A stretch of DNA of 64,000 bases, from positions 1 through 64,000 of the IMG/VR virus record IMGVR_UViG_3300046002_005654; one strand, written 5' to 3'. The stretch comes from a virus. Of this stretch, positions 18,601 through 27,631 are shown one piece after another (within the stretch, counting starts at the first letter, position 1; each line of letters opens with the position of its first letter). The position numbers were made by a program, and so were the translations under genes. The notes below the pieces were generated by a model that was given only the letters and a program-made list of their open reading frames with translations, was not told the DNA's origin and searched no databases.

Positions 18601-20170
18601 CACCTGTAAAGATAGTTGCATCAGATCCTTCAGACATCATAAAAGCTTCAGCAGACGCTAATTTACTTAATGTTTGAGATAGTCCAATAAATGTACTATA
18701 ATTAGTTGATGTAGAAGAATATTTATCTTTTATGCCTTTTAATACATATTCCGTTTGTTCTACAAGAGTTTGCAAATTATTTGTCATAGAAGGTAAAGAA
18801 ATGTCTTTGCCAAAATTATCTAAATATATTTGAAGACCGTCTTCTGAAGTCTCTACTCCTATTACTTTTAATATTTTTGTAATATCATTTACAAATCCTT
18901 CAAACTTAATTTCGCTTTCTTTTAAATTTTCATTAGAAACATCTTTTAAAGACTTTTTAAAAGATTCTATTTTTTTAGACAATTCTTTAACAACTACTAA
19001 TCCTTTAGATAATCTATCGTTAGAGCCGTCTTTTAATTTATTAGTTACTCCTAAAAAGTTTTTCTGAAAATTTTCATCCCATTGCTCTTTTATCTGAGTA
19101 GTTTTTGAGCCAGTATCGGATATTTGAATAACACTATGAGAAACTGTTTTATCTTTATTAATAGTAAACTGTGTTACTATATGATTATTTTTAATTAAAT
19201 TAAATGCTTGACTAAATTCACTTTTTTGATTCTCTGTTATATCAGGATTGTTTAAATATCCATGTAATTCAGTTAAAAAAGGTTTCTTTGCTAATATGCG
19301 ATTTAAAGCATCTTTATGAAGGTTAAATATATCTTCACCAGGTAATGCAATTTCGTCGCTTAAAACTCCTTGTAATGCAGAGTAAACCATATCTCTGCTT
19401 AAAAAAGTAGGTTCATTCCATATAGGATCTAAGTTTTCATTATCTTTAAGTAAACTAAGTCTTAATTTAACATTAGTACTTACACTTTTCTTCGTACTTC
19501 TTTCAGCTGAATCTTGATTAAACACGGGATCCTTACCTTCATCTTCACTTTCTAATACAACACCATTAGCATCATCTTCAACTAACTCAATGTTCATTTC
19601 TTTAAAGAAATTTGTTACATTATCAGACAATTCATCTATATGATTTAAAGCCTCTTCTAAACTTAATGCTGCAAAATATTCCCCTTCTTCTTCTAAACTA
19701 GCAATTTTTTCTTTAATTTCTTTAGTTATAAATTGACTAATTCTTGGAAGAGATTCCATTTCACTAAAATCAATATTATTAAAATCTAATTTAGCACTTG
19801 ACTTAGTAAAATAAGCTAATGCTAATCTAGATTTAATTTTATTAATTTGATCGTATGACCATATAGCGCGTAACCCTCTATCAACTAGAGGGAAATACAC
19901 CTGTTCTTTATCTTTATTTAAATAATAATGTTTTTTAGCGGTTTCGTTATAAAATAACTTAGGCTCACCATTTTCATCTGTTCTATCTGAAATAACATTG
20001 TTATTATAATCTTCTACAAAATCTCCAAAATCTTTTTTAAATATTTCGCTTTTAAAATGACTAAACATTTTATCCGCCAATTCTTCGTTTGATTCTGCTA
20101 TTTTACTATAAATATCATTAAATAATAATGATTCAGATTTACCTGTTATTGCTATTCTTGTACACGCCAT
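12644..20170 (-). CDS. Virion-packaged single-chain RNA polymerase (crAss-like)
   Basis: A 2508-residue giant. The decisive motif is GSDFDVDKMY, with D1367, D1369 and D1371 (codons at 16058-16072), the DxDxD metal-binding triad of two-barrel RNA polymerases. In crAss-like phages such proteins (phi14:2 gp66 is the characterised case) are packaged, injected and transcribe early phage genes. Length and position within the cargo module fit, with further long N- and C-terminal regions. No other transcription enzyme is in the window. It has its own promoter at 20186-20217 and starts at an ATG preceded by an A/T-rich leader. I could not place the second barrel by eye. Confidence 0.85.
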   Translation of the reverse strand: MACTRIAITGKSESLLFNDIYSKIAESNEELADKMFSHFKSEIFKKDFGDFVEDYNNNVISDRTDENGEPKLFYNETAKKHYYLNKDKEQVYFPLVDRGLRAIWSYDQINKIKSRLALAYFTKSSAKLDFNNIDFSEMESLPRISQFITKEIKEKIASLEEEGEYFAALSLEEALNHIDELSDNVTNFFKEMNIELVEDDANGVVLESEDEGKDPVFNQDSAERSTKKSVSTNVKLRLSLLKDNENLDPIWNEPTFLSRDMVYSALQGVLSDEIALPGEDIFNLHKDALNRILAKKPFLTELHGYLNNPDITENQKSEFSQAFNLIKNNHIVTQFTINKDKTVSHSVIQISDTGSKTTQIKEQWDENFQKNFLGVTNKLKDGSNDRLSKGLVVVKELSKKIESFKKSLKDVSNENLKESEIKFEGFVNDITKILKVIGVETSEDGLQIYLDNFGKDISLPSMTNNLQTLVEQTEYVLKGIKDKYSSTSTNYSTFIGLSQTLSKLASAEAFMMSEGSDATIFTGGNQKWIYSYPSYLSSTIKQWKKKPEMLIRLYKSGQYQLGSYYMGVLSGTINSNGDKLQYNNKEEQIEVSRKLLDKIDLGVMNQMSTESDYKKTTDLAYKDYLTDYINKVISGDFTRTTTQADKTTELQIKFNLPVSSYNGIKNGSLTLTKKTKKIFFEYFASEYHRMLEANKEVEDAMLDGSLKLTPHYHYQYQIKDKEGNLIINPNIYDKSGNAFKSQYFEKLSKNSKDQTDLEKSITDLLYTDGNLNFQKIERGSNVDLDNLFDQYLEENLDNRFGQTIAYLQSSDILVRNEEGNLVPNKIDSKILYNQYKNISELQKAYAVASDFMVNGLIQNIEYSKMFTGDVAFYKNMIDYKKRVPATYTDGLQLRVNEWNETFKIATIQSVMRSSPFYDKLVEDLGEVGAKPYEKINSADAQAWITPKRWKFLIKSLGKWTTGKDSHESVYRKMMDDSEEGVIYSQKELKLAAQPLKGVYFYRDKQGKPVYLKYSQAVMSHALVKGSDLERLLNKMTSEQIDEVITFDGVKVGSIEPTKIHDEDGNIKEDFQLNTQTLYNRGWKLQQDLPTKTFKDTAVGSQIQKNIFAGLLHNQELSNFELDGQLYTGRNIIDKIVETVTGLTNNGLKSLKEEFKISDDFKIGDISGFYNTLIDELKKRGGSDNVIKALKAQTTIIGIPQSSSKLFNIFAAVMNSRLVKIKTNGGSFIQMSNFGMNKTEAEGKGVRWSPLADETTNEPYIYIHPETLRPTVKPGGVLISGAFLSKYIPGWNKEDKDGHKFTNEELFVSYNGGEPIISKKIQENIIGYRIPNQGLASNDALRIVGILPESSGDTIVAYTGITTKTGSDFDVDKMYIMFPAVIRKENSKLLEYVDYDENNITKKGLQNRLIELYKSVLTNTDVHKEVMKPIDIDFMEKELNALYPEKSTIFMNAFDPEVDTKLRYSFLGGKAGVGQEANALVDISREGDLSLYNVKDILWGWKNESGDAEFDREYSKELSEEDLDYYVNDMVKKGTSQEQKDALKKTLKEVKIGDSLTAILNAFVDIAKDPYISKGNWTLSTTNVGNMLLRLGAHPLYVINFLANPIIKQHVDFQKSKESLTEGTDTGDSIEKFKKQIVIDALSQVKDYNLDLGQLYKDYFNKLNVDYKKTRLQQLYDHNEISIDEFTTKTSEINTLFEKTFQSLVKKLKVSDDVLNSIVDNMKKQHEIAFAPNKLNIFDNKNLQWNEYLLNLEYFRNQIKTKTPDINFQINLLNTFKEMQEYSKNVRENVMVSKLDTDGMGKSHNDLFSIFNLKEQILGKVENGVKGSIKGFETKFQGTTLEAYLNSLEWVKNVVQNNPLLFPTGTDQVQDIFNEVSKDLYGNKLTNEELITKLSKEYNTYALSKFFDLSSEETTDLLKDLPLRLKKFTEANKDKYFILDELNVKVSNSKAYDSSIFLNNRKKSSSYETLFTNSWKDLIIDNPKLAEDLIKYSFATSGFQMNTSQFFTYIPSEYFIQKDINNLVNKFIQGNQQDFLDKFYLNNLTDKKLVKNVFENNLFNPFTAYKDKNGIEKYNLNNGFIVLEPGKTGYYVEIPTSQSQEQFENNVTPKPKYYKLIGYDIEERGIYKRIDEVSYKLNKKNLNNYTDANELVTDESLRLQSLVVSDRQKTTIIQSNETLLPKIMESVALEKSDSTRKYDLSDLAKDNKGRKVTIKYDKYKTSFSATVTGNAIPIVWREVDGKKEDIKYQVEFETNTGNLVTANIYYEVEGLINVDKLESEINDVTKNLSKENLVDNKKIRSNELIPLTESQRFTRESAEKDSDYLYLFTDNAGRTSGSGTIDPGSWYAKKYGTDKKYASKTQAVARGLENVYPITTMVDDKRTQWNDNNFEKYKEIIDDEINTIKEAVSNYKGIKFGAEMPFGKGAISNMKDSAPKIWNYLNEKLSEIGIDNTGETPKIQNKLSETTEDFSYNENQIEIRFDNENAETIIDEDFDLGSIDYGNPDMDCI

Positions 20171-20185
20171 ATTTTATAATTTATA

Positions 20186-20217
20186 CAAATATACGAAACT
20201 AATTTCATAATTCCTAA
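20186..20217 (-). promoter_or_regulatory. Promoter for the RNA-polymerase/ferritin/giant-protein operon
   Basis: The minus strand reads TATATTTG (20186-20193), a match to the Bacteroidota -7 consensus TAnnTTTG. A nine-base element TTAGGAATT (20209-20217) lies 15 bases upstream and supplies a TTA in the -33 position (21-base spacing). The identical element with identical spacing precedes the exonuclease gene. The predicted start of transcription leaves a leader of under 20 bases before the ATG at 20170. Confidence 0.7.
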
Positions 20218-23200
20218 TTAAATCCCACATATTTTTTCAATTTCTTTTTCTAAAGACTCATTATCTTTAAGATTACTATATAATTCATTAAAACTAGAGT
20301 TCATATCTTTAGGATTAACTTTGTCCATTAAACCTAATTGCTTAGCTATAACAGTTACTATTTTAGCTTTAGTTTTAGCGTCTGCAGATTTAAATACTTC
20401 TTGAAGATTGTTAGATTTTATAGTTTTAACTTCTGCGGTTGTAATGCCCTTTAAAGCATTTATTTGATTATCATATCTAGCATTAATTATAGAAGGTAAT
20501 TTTTTCCATTCTTCTATTTTTCTATCATTTTCAGCAGCTTCTTTAGGATATTGTTCTGGATTTTCAGATGCAGATAAATCTAATACAGGTAATTTTATTT
20601 TAGAAGTTCTAAGCTCTTTTTGTCTTTCAACCTCTAATTCAGCTATTTGTTTATCAATACTAGGAGCAACTACATCCTCTACTAGAGAAGAATCTTTTAT
20701 ATATCTATCTATTAAATTACTAAACTCACCTCTTATTATCCATTTTTTTAATCCATATTCTTGTTTTAAATCTTCAATTGGAATATAGCTTTCAACAAAA
20801 GGAATGCTTAATATTATTGGTTTTATTTCATTAAATAATAATAATGATTTAGAAGGATCGTTTTCTACTAATAATTGTTTTAATAATTCTTTAGCCCTTA
20901 AACCTTTTTTATAATTATCATCTATTACTACATCTTCTACTGGAGATGATTGTTTATTTTTTTGTATTTCTATAGATTTTATTCTGTTTTTATATTCTTC
21001 AAGAGTAGATATTCTTTCAATTAATTTATCTCCCGATTCAAAAAAAGTAGTCGCTAATCCTCTATCTCTTATTTTTCCGAAAAAATCATCTTTTGTGAAA
21101 AAATTTCCACCCCCATCAAAAACCTCATTATAATAATCAACGAACGCTTGTGGTATATCTCCTTTTTCTAAATTAGCAGTTTTACCTTTTAAATTAGATT
21201 CAATTTCTTGAATTTTTGTTATAGTATTTTTGCTTTTAGTATTTTCTACTGGAGATACTTCTTGGGGTTTAGGAGTTTCTTTGGGTTTGAAGAAAACTTC
21301 GTATTTTTCATTCCAAAGGTCTCCATTTTCTTGACTTCCTCCCCATATTTCAACTGTTCCTACAACTTGTCCATTTTGATTTTTACCTCTATTATCTAAT
21401 AATACCACTTTATTAATTTCTGTACCAAAAGAATCTTCATCTAATTGTGATTTTTCTAAATCTATATCTGAAAATGAAATAATAGGAGCTTCGCTAATTC
21501 TATATTTTTTAACGGTATTGAAAACGTCATTTTCTACCTTCTCGCCTTCGGACGGTTTTTGTACTGTAATTGTTTCAGTTTCAATACCTCCATAATTTCC
21601 AGTTAATGAAGCTAGTAAATCTTCAGGATTATCTAAATCAACTTCTTCAGTTTCTTCAGAAGGAACTGCTTTTTTAGCATTTTTATCAACAACTGCTTGA
21701 TTTAAATAGATATTTGAATAACCTTGAAATGTAGGCTCATTAACAACTGCGTTAGTTGTTAATATAGCGTAATCACTATTTATACCTAACAAGTAATTAA
21801 TATAGTCATCGTTATTAAAAGTCGCAGTATCGTCTTTGGTTATTAAAACATTATGTCTTTTATATTCAAAATATTTAACTAAAGCAGCTCTTTCGCCATC
21901 AGATAAATTATTTAACTTATCAGTAGTGTAAGTATACCCTTTACTCCCTTCAATTCCTAAAACATTATTAACCTTTTGTATCAGCTCTCCAACAGTAAAA
22001 GAACCGTCTTTGTTAAGCATCAACTTAGTCTTAGCATTTGTGTTTTGAGAGAAAATTATAAAGTTAATAAGTCTATCTAGGTTTACATCTATAGAGTCGT
22101 TGTTTCTTTTTATAAATTCAAATTCATTTTTAACAAATGGTAAATCATTATCTATGTATTCTTGTAAATCTTCAAATGTAAATTCTTTTTTCTCTTTTAT
22201 AAGATTAGATTTTAAAGCTATAAGACTCAATACGTCTTGAGCTTTTTCTTCGCTTAAACGAGCTGTATTTAGCTTTAAATAGAATGGTTTGCCATTAAGC
22301 ATAGGTATTTTTAAGAACACCTCTCCTTTATTACTAGAAGATAAAGATGTAGTTTCATCAGTTAATCCACTTGCGCAATATTTAATTTCACCTTTGTTAC
22401 TAACATAAACTGTATTCTTTTTAAAATATTGAATCTTTTCTTCAGGAGTCATTCTTTTAAAAACATCTAATTCTAATACATTTGAATTTTGCTCACCTAG
22501 TTTTAAAGTGCCTGTAAATTGCTTTGCAACTTTACCTTCTATAGATTTAAAATCTCCTTTATTAGCGATTAAAGCTTTTACTATTGATTTTCTTAAAGGT
22601 AGTGTTTCAACTTCTACTATTTTATTAGATTTAGAAGCCATTGAGTCTATAAAAGAACTTGCAGAATCTTTACCATTGGTTATTGTAATTTTAATTGGCA
22701 AATAATTAGCTAAATAATTTATTTCGTCTTCGGTTATAGCTTCTCCTTTTTTAACTCTTTCTAATATTGCATTAGCTGTAAAAGTTTGGTCTTTAGGATT
22801 TATATCTCCAACTTCAAACGTGACTTTATCATTAGTTTTATCTCTTGGAATTTTTTCAAATTCTACAAAAGCTTTTAGACTTGGGTACAAAGGCTCACCT
22901 GTTTGTTGATTAGTGCTAATAATTCTAGCGGCTCCTTGGTTTTTAGCTACTTTTAAAGGATTAGTTGAGTCATCTAAGTTATTTTCTTTAGACGGATCTT
23001 TATCAAATTTTTCATCATTTTCATCTACTTCTTTATTATCAGAAGTTTGAGAAGTTTCTAATCCGTTATTAATATCTTTATCAATAACAGTTTCAGTTGT
23101 TTCAGGCGTAGTTTCTGTTTCTATATATTTATCAGCTTCAAATTTATCTTCGTCAGCTTCTAATTCTTCAACTCTTTTTAAATCTTCTCTTACTTTGTCT

Positions 23201-25818
23201 TGTTCCCCTATATATGAAAATCTATCTTGAAAAACTCCTTGTATAAAATCATTATCTCTAAATTTTTTATCAAGACCTTTAAGATAATCAACTAAAGATG
23301 GTTTATCTTCAAAAGAATTTATAGTATCTATAACGCTTTGATGATCTTCTAAACTTGCTTCGTTAGTTTCTTCTTCAACTTCTAAATAATCTCCAACAAA
23401 ATCTTTAAACGATTTATCAACAATATTTCCTTTCCAAACTTCAGATATATCTTTATTATTTTTTTCTATATCTTTAGAAACTTTATTATATTCTTCTTCT
23501 ACTTGTTTTACTAATTCGTTATTATCAATAGTTTCTTTTGTTTTTTTAGCTCTTGTGTCTATATCTTCATTAGAAACAATTCCGCTTTTCATTTTTATTA
23601 AAGGAGATTCAGATTCTGACATATATAAAGGGTCTATTCCAAGCTCTTCAAAAATATCATTTCTTTTTTTATTTAATTTTTCTAATTTAGCTTTATTAAA
23701 TCTAAGTTTATTTTGAACATTTAAATACCTACTATTAAGTTCGTTTAAGAATGCGGTTCTATATATTTTAGCTTTAGATGGATCATCTAATCTTTTATCA
23801 TTTAGTTTAATAATGGTGCTACTAAAATCTTGAAACTTATCATTTTGTTTTTGTAAAAATTTAGCAGTTTCCATAGTTTCATCAACTATTTGTTTATAAG
23901 TTTTTTTACTGCCATCATTATTTTTATCTCTTTCTTGAATATCAGTTAGTTGACTATTAGCATCTAATTGTTCTTTAAGTAAAGATAATCCTTTTTCTCC
24001 ATTATAAGCAGCTGTTTTAGCTAATTGAAATATAGCATTGCTTTGTTGTTCATCTAAATAACTATTATCTCCATTATCTACTGCATTTTTATATTTACTT
24101 AATTTATCATCAGTAAGTATTAAACTTCTTAGTATTTCTTGAGATTTAATTAAATCAGTTTCAGGTTCAGTAGTTGGATTTCCTTGCGAATCTTTTTTAT
24201 AAATTATAGCTCCATTTTCATCTTTTTTATATATATCATTAATATTGAATATATTATTAAGATTGTTCATTGGAATAGATAATCTATTTGTTATTTCATT
24301 TTTAATTTTAGCTTCTTGCTTAGCTTGTCCGTGAGCTGTTATACTTGTCATTCCTGTTCCTAGAACACCTCCAAGCATTATAGATACTTTTCCTTCAGTA
24401 GTACCAAGCATTTTAGCATATTCAGTAAATGTATCAGGAATTGTATCTTCAAATCCAACTTCTTCAGCTCTATTTTCAGCTACATATTTTTTAAATTGAT
24501 TAGCTGTTGACGTTTGTAATCCTTCTTCAAAAAAACCTTCAGATAATGTGTTTTTAACAACTCTTTCTCCAAATTTAGTAACTCCTTTTCCTATTGAGCT
24601 ATTAAGTATTTTAGAGACTTTGCCAACAGTTTTAAGACCTTCAACTGATCCTTTTTCAGCTATTTTTTCAGCAGTTCTGCCAACTCTTCCAAATAATTGC
24701 ATATGCATTAATGTATTTGGCCCTAAAAGTATCGCTACATTTCTTCCAAATATACCAGCTTCCATTGAAGTAACTTCATTTTCAAATCTTTGATGAAGTA
24801 CAGCTTCTTGAACTTTTAATGGATCTGCAGTTAATTGATTTTGTTGTTCTGCTGTTATAGTACCATTTCTTCTTTTAACATCTAAACTTTCTAAATATTT
24901 CTTAGCTTCTATTTGATATTCAGGAGTATCTAAATATCCAGAAGATTTCCATCCATTTATAATTTTTCCTTTATTAGCCCTAGTCTCAGTACCAGCTTGA
25001 GTAGCTTCAGCACCAGCCTCAGCTGCTGTATTATATCCAATAGAAATTGCGCTATCTATATTTCTTGCAGTTTGACCAATCTTATTAGAAGCCGCTACGA
25101 ATTGCTCGGCTCTACTAGCTCCTGCAAATAATTCTCTAGCTTTATCTATCCTATTTGCCGCACCTATCATTTTGGCTCCAAGACCTAATTTACCAAGCAT
25201 AGCTCCAGGAAGTATCATTCCTAATGCAAATCCTGCCCCATCAGCTCCATCAGTAGCCCAAAATGCAGAAGACATAATTTTATCTCCTAAATCGCCATCT
25301 TGTACAGCTTTTTTAACATATACTGGAAGATATTCGCTTTTTATTTCTTCATTAATAGAATCTAAGCCTTTTATCCATCCATTATTAAAAACAGTGTCTA
25401 TAAAATTTGTATTATCTTCACCTGTACTAGCGTCGTTTATTTGTCCAGCAATACCAATACCTAGCCCTCCTATAATTCCAGGCAACTTAGCTGTTTCGGT
25501 AGCGGCTTTTACAGCTGTTCTTCCAAGTCCGGCACCTAACTGATCCCATGCAGATTGTTTTTGAGCTCTGTATTCATTTATTGAATTTTTAGAATCTTCT
25601 TCATCAACGTGTGAATACCAGTTTAAATCTTTATCATATTTAGAATCTCCTAAACCAGTGTTAGTACCTAATAAAGGTGTTTTAGATTCTGCATTATAAA
25701 CAGTCTCCATATTACTTGGAGCATTGTTTACAAATTTATTTTCAGATAAAAATCTATTTATAATTTCAGATTCTTTAAATTGACTTTCGTAAGGATTATT
25801 CTTTCTTTTTAGACTCAT
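20218..25818 (-). CDS. Giant virion cargo/ejection protein (1866 aa)
   Basis: The N-terminal region carries glycine-rich hydrophobic segments at about 112-125 (PGIIGGLGIGIAGQ) and 194-220 (GFALGMILPGAMLGKLG), and another lies near GGVLGTGMTSI. This is the kind of sequence expected of proteins that form or line a channel during DNA ejection. The middle is strongly charged and coiled-coil-like with acidic low-complexity linkers. The C-terminal half contains folded segments I do not recognise. Its start overlaps the 611-residue gene stop by 23 bases. Family resemblance is to crAss-like cargo proteins by size, position and composition; no enzyme motif was found. Confidence 0.72.
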   Translation of the reverse strand: MSLKRKNNPYESQFKESEIINRFLSENKFVNNAPSNMETVYNAESKTPLLGTNTGLGDSKYDKDLNWYSHVDEEDSKNSINEYRAQKQSAWDQLGAGLGRTAVKAATETAKLPGIIGGLGIGIAGQINDASTGEDNTNFIDTVFNNGWIKGLDSINEEIKSEYLPVYVKKAVQDGDLGDKIMSSAFWATDGADGAGFALGMILPGAMLGKLGLGAKMIGAANRIDKARELFAGASRAEQFVAASNKIGQTARNIDSAISIGYNTAAEAGAEATQAGTETRANKGKIINGWKSSGYLDTPEYQIEAKKYLESLDVKRRNGTITAEQQNQLTADPLKVQEAVLHQRFENEVTSMEAGIFGRNVAILLGPNTLMHMQLFGRVGRTAEKIAEKGSVEGLKTVGKVSKILNSSIGKGVTKFGERVVKNTLSEGFFEEGLQTSTANQFKKYVAENRAEEVGFEDTIPDTFTEYAKMLGTTEGKVSIMLGGVLGTGMTSITAHGQAKQEAKIKNEITNRLSIPMNNLNNIFNINDIYKKDENGAIIYKKDSQGNPTTEPETDLIKSQEILRSLILTDDKLSKYKNAVDNGDNSYLDEQQSNAIFQLAKTAAYNGEKGLSLLKEQLDANSQLTDIQERDKNNDGSKKTYKQIVDETMETAKFLQKQNDKFQDFSSTIIKLNDKRLDDPSKAKIYRTAFLNELNSRYLNVQNKLRFNKAKLEKLNKKRNDIFEELGIDPLYMSESESPLIKMKSGIVSNEDIDTRAKKTKETIDNNELVKQVEEEYNKVSKDIEKNNKDISEVWKGNIVDKSFKDFVGDYLEVEEETNEASLEDHQSVIDTINSFEDKPSLVDYLKGLDKKFRDNDFIQGVFQDRFSYIGEQDKVREDLKRVEELEADEDKFEADKYIETETTPETTETVIDKDINNGLETSQTSDNKEVDENDEKFDKDPSKENNLDDSTNPLKVAKNQGAARIISTNQQTGEPLYPSLKAFVEFEKIPRDKTNDKVTFEVGDINPKDQTFTANAILERVKKGEAITEDEINYLANYLPIKITITNGKDSASSFIDSMASKSNKIVEVETLPLRKSIVKALIANKGDFKSIEGKVAKQFTGTLKLGEQNSNVLELDVFKRMTPEEKIQYFKKNTVYVSNKGEIKYCASGLTDETTSLSSSNKGEVFLKIPMLNGKPFYLKLNTARLSEEKAQDVLSLIALKSNLIKEKKEFTFEDLQEYIDNDLPFVKNEFEFIKRNNDSIDVNLDRLINFIIFSQNTNAKTKLMLNKDGSFTVGELIQKVNNVLGIEGSKGYTYTTDKLNNLSDGERAALVKYFEYKRHNVLITKDDTATFNNDDYINYLLGINSDYAILTTNAVVNEPTFQGYSNIYLNQAVVDKNAKKAVPSEETEEVDLDNPEDLLASLTGNYGGIETETITVQKPSEGEKVENDVFNTVKKYRISEAPIISFSDIDLEKSQLDEDSFGTEINKVVLLDNRGKNQNGQVVGTVEIWGGSQENGDLWNEKYEVFFKPKETPKPQEVSPVENTKSKNTITKIQEIESNLKGKTANLEKGDIPQAFVDYYNEVFDGGGNFFTKDDFFGKIRDRGLATTFFESGDKLIERISTLEEYKNRIKSIEIQKNKQSSPVEDVVIDDNYKKGLRAKELLKQLLVENDPSKSLLLFNEIKPIILSIPFVESYIPIEDLKQEYGLKKWIIRGEFSNLIDRYIKDSSLVEDVVAPSIDKQIAELEVERQKELRTSKIKLPVLDLSASENPEQYPKEAAENDRKIEEWKKLPSIINARYDNQINALKGITTAEVKTIKSNNLQEVFKSADAKTKAKIVTVIAKQLGLMDKVNPKDMNSSFNELYSNLKDNESLEKEIEKICGI

Positions 25819-27631
25819 CTTGTATTTGTTTTTCAGTCATTGCTTTATCCATAATATATTCATATTCAGGGCCAGTAGCATCTTCATATAAATTTCCATT
25901 ATAAATAATATCAAACGATCCGTTTTCTTTGAATTTAATTTTTGTATCATCAGCAGCTCTTGGGGTAACCCAATCGCCAAATTTTTCAACCGCATTTCTG
26001 TATACTTGACTTATTTGGTATGATTTTTTAAACTCAGGAGTATCCATTTCTTGTTTACTTCTTGTCATAGGAGCTTGTCCTAATGAATTCCCTTTATCAT
26101 CAATAATTTCTACTTTATGTGTTAATACAGTTTGTTTTTTTCCATTGCTGCCTTTAAAATTATATCCATTATAACTCAAGTGACTATCATAACCTATATA
26201 TTTAACTTTATATCCTTTTGCTCTAAACTCATCAGGAGTTAGTTCTTGTTTAGTTACAGGGTCTATAATGCTTCTGTACCCATTATTTAAATCTCTTTGA
26301 GCTTCTGCATCTCTTTGAGCTCCAGGTTTTTTATCAAATTGACCCATGAATTGTTGAGAATTAGTAGCACTATCTGGAAGAATTACATCATTAGCTATAG
26401 TCGGTATTTTAGCGTATTTGTTCATATAAAAACCAACAACTTTAGCTGTATTAATATCATTTATATCTTGACCTTTTGGTATTTTACCGTTAGCTATAAG
26501 TTTTTCGTAAGATTTTTTATATATCTGTTGTTGTATAGGGTCTTTAATAATATCTTTATATGTGTTTTTTCCAGCAGGGACACTTTTAAATCTTGGGGCA
26601 TCATTATAGCCTTGAAATGTTTTTCTTTCTGAAAATTTAGTAGTATCTCTATTAGTTCCAATAGAATTAAAATCTATTTTTTTAATGGATTCGCCAACTG
26701 TTTTTTGCGTACTTGGATCGTATATAGTTGTAGGTACTATTGGTTGTGTTGGATTTTTTCCAGGAGTTTGACCTGACAATACATCATAATTTTCAGTTCT
26801 ATTGTCAACATTAGAAATTTCTTTCATAGCATTGAAATCCTGATTAATTCTATAATTAGTATGACTTGGATCCCATCCAGCAGCATCTGCCCATTTGCGA
26901 CCTTCTCCAGCTTCACTAACCCATTTATCTTTCATTCCTTTCATTGCGTTATTTAAAGCATCAATATTATCTGAATGAACTACGTTCCCTCCTCTATTAA
27001 CCATCATCATTAATCCTGTAGTTGGATCGGTAACTATACCGTGTCCGCTAGCTCTTGCAGAACCAGTTACTTTACCTAATAAAGCATGATATTGATTTCT
27101 ATCAGTTTCGTAATCTTGATAAGCAGGAGAACCTAAAGCACCTATATTTGATATTTTTTTACCATCTTCGCTATATCCAGTATATTTATTCTTAGCATAG
27201 TTATTCCAATTCTTTAAAGCTTGTTCTCTTCCTATCTTAGACACTTTTGTAGCGTCATCTAAATAAGTAGCTTTCTCTGTATCATAAGCAGTTTTAGCTG
27301 CGTTAATTTGTCCTAATTCACCTGTTGGAGAAAATTGCTCACGAAGCTCTCTATTAGTTCTAAAAACACCAGATGTTGTGTTTCCATTAAAACCTTCATT
27401 AGCTAATGTTGTAGATTGTGCATCTATTTGTTTTAAAAGGTCAGATTTAATTTTTTGAGCTTTATCATAATGAACATCTAAAGGATTAACTTTATCTAAT
27501 TCAGCTATTTGAGTTTGTAGTTTTTCGTCTGCAGCATTGTGCTGTTGTCTCATAGCAGCGGCAGGTGCCCAAATTTCTTGAGTTGTCATTGGGTGATATG
27601 CTGATACCGATACGTCTGTATATTTATTCAT
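25796..27631 (-). CDS. Virion cargo protein (611 aa)
   Basis: A mainly helical N-terminus (about 1-130) with tandem charged coils starts right after MNKYTDVSVSAYHPMT. A segment rich in glycine and asparagine follows, and the C-terminus is basic and acidic (DESKKKE). No transmembrane segment is visible. It overlaps its upstream neighbour by one base and its downstream neighbour by 23 bases, so the three cargo proteins should be made in fixed proportion. By position it corresponds to one of the smaller cargo proteins of crAss-like virions; the biochemical role is unknown. Confidence 0.68.
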   Translation of the reverse strand: MNKYTDVSVSAYHPMTTQEIWAPAAAMRQQHNAADEKLQTQIAELDKVNPLDVHYDKAQKIKSDLLKQIDAQSTTLANEGFNGNTTSGVFRTNRELREQFSPTGELGQINAAKTAYDTEKATYLDDATKVSKIGREQALKNWNNYAKNKYTGYSEDGKKISNIGALGSPAYQDYETDRNQYHALLGKVTGSARASGHGIVTDPTTGLMMMVNRGGNVVHSDNIDALNNAMKGMKDKWVSEAGEGRKWADAAGWDPSHTNYRINQDFNAMKEISNVDNRTENYDVLSGQTPGKNPTQPIVPTTIYDPSTQKTVGESIKKIDFNSIGTNRDTTKFSERKTFQGYNDAPRFKSVPAGKNTYKDIIKDPIQQQIYKKSYEKLIANGKIPKGQDINDINTAKVVGFYMNKYAKIPTIANDVILPDSATNSQQFMGQFDKKPGAQRDAEAQRDLNNGYRSIIDPVTKQELTPDEFRAKGYKVKYIGYDSHLSYNGYNFKGSNGKKQTVLTHKVEIIDDKGNSLGQAPMTRSKQEMDTPEFKKSYQISQVYRNAVEKFGDWVTPRAADDTKIKFKENGSFDIIYNGNLYEDATGPEYEYIMDKAMTEKQIQDESKKKE

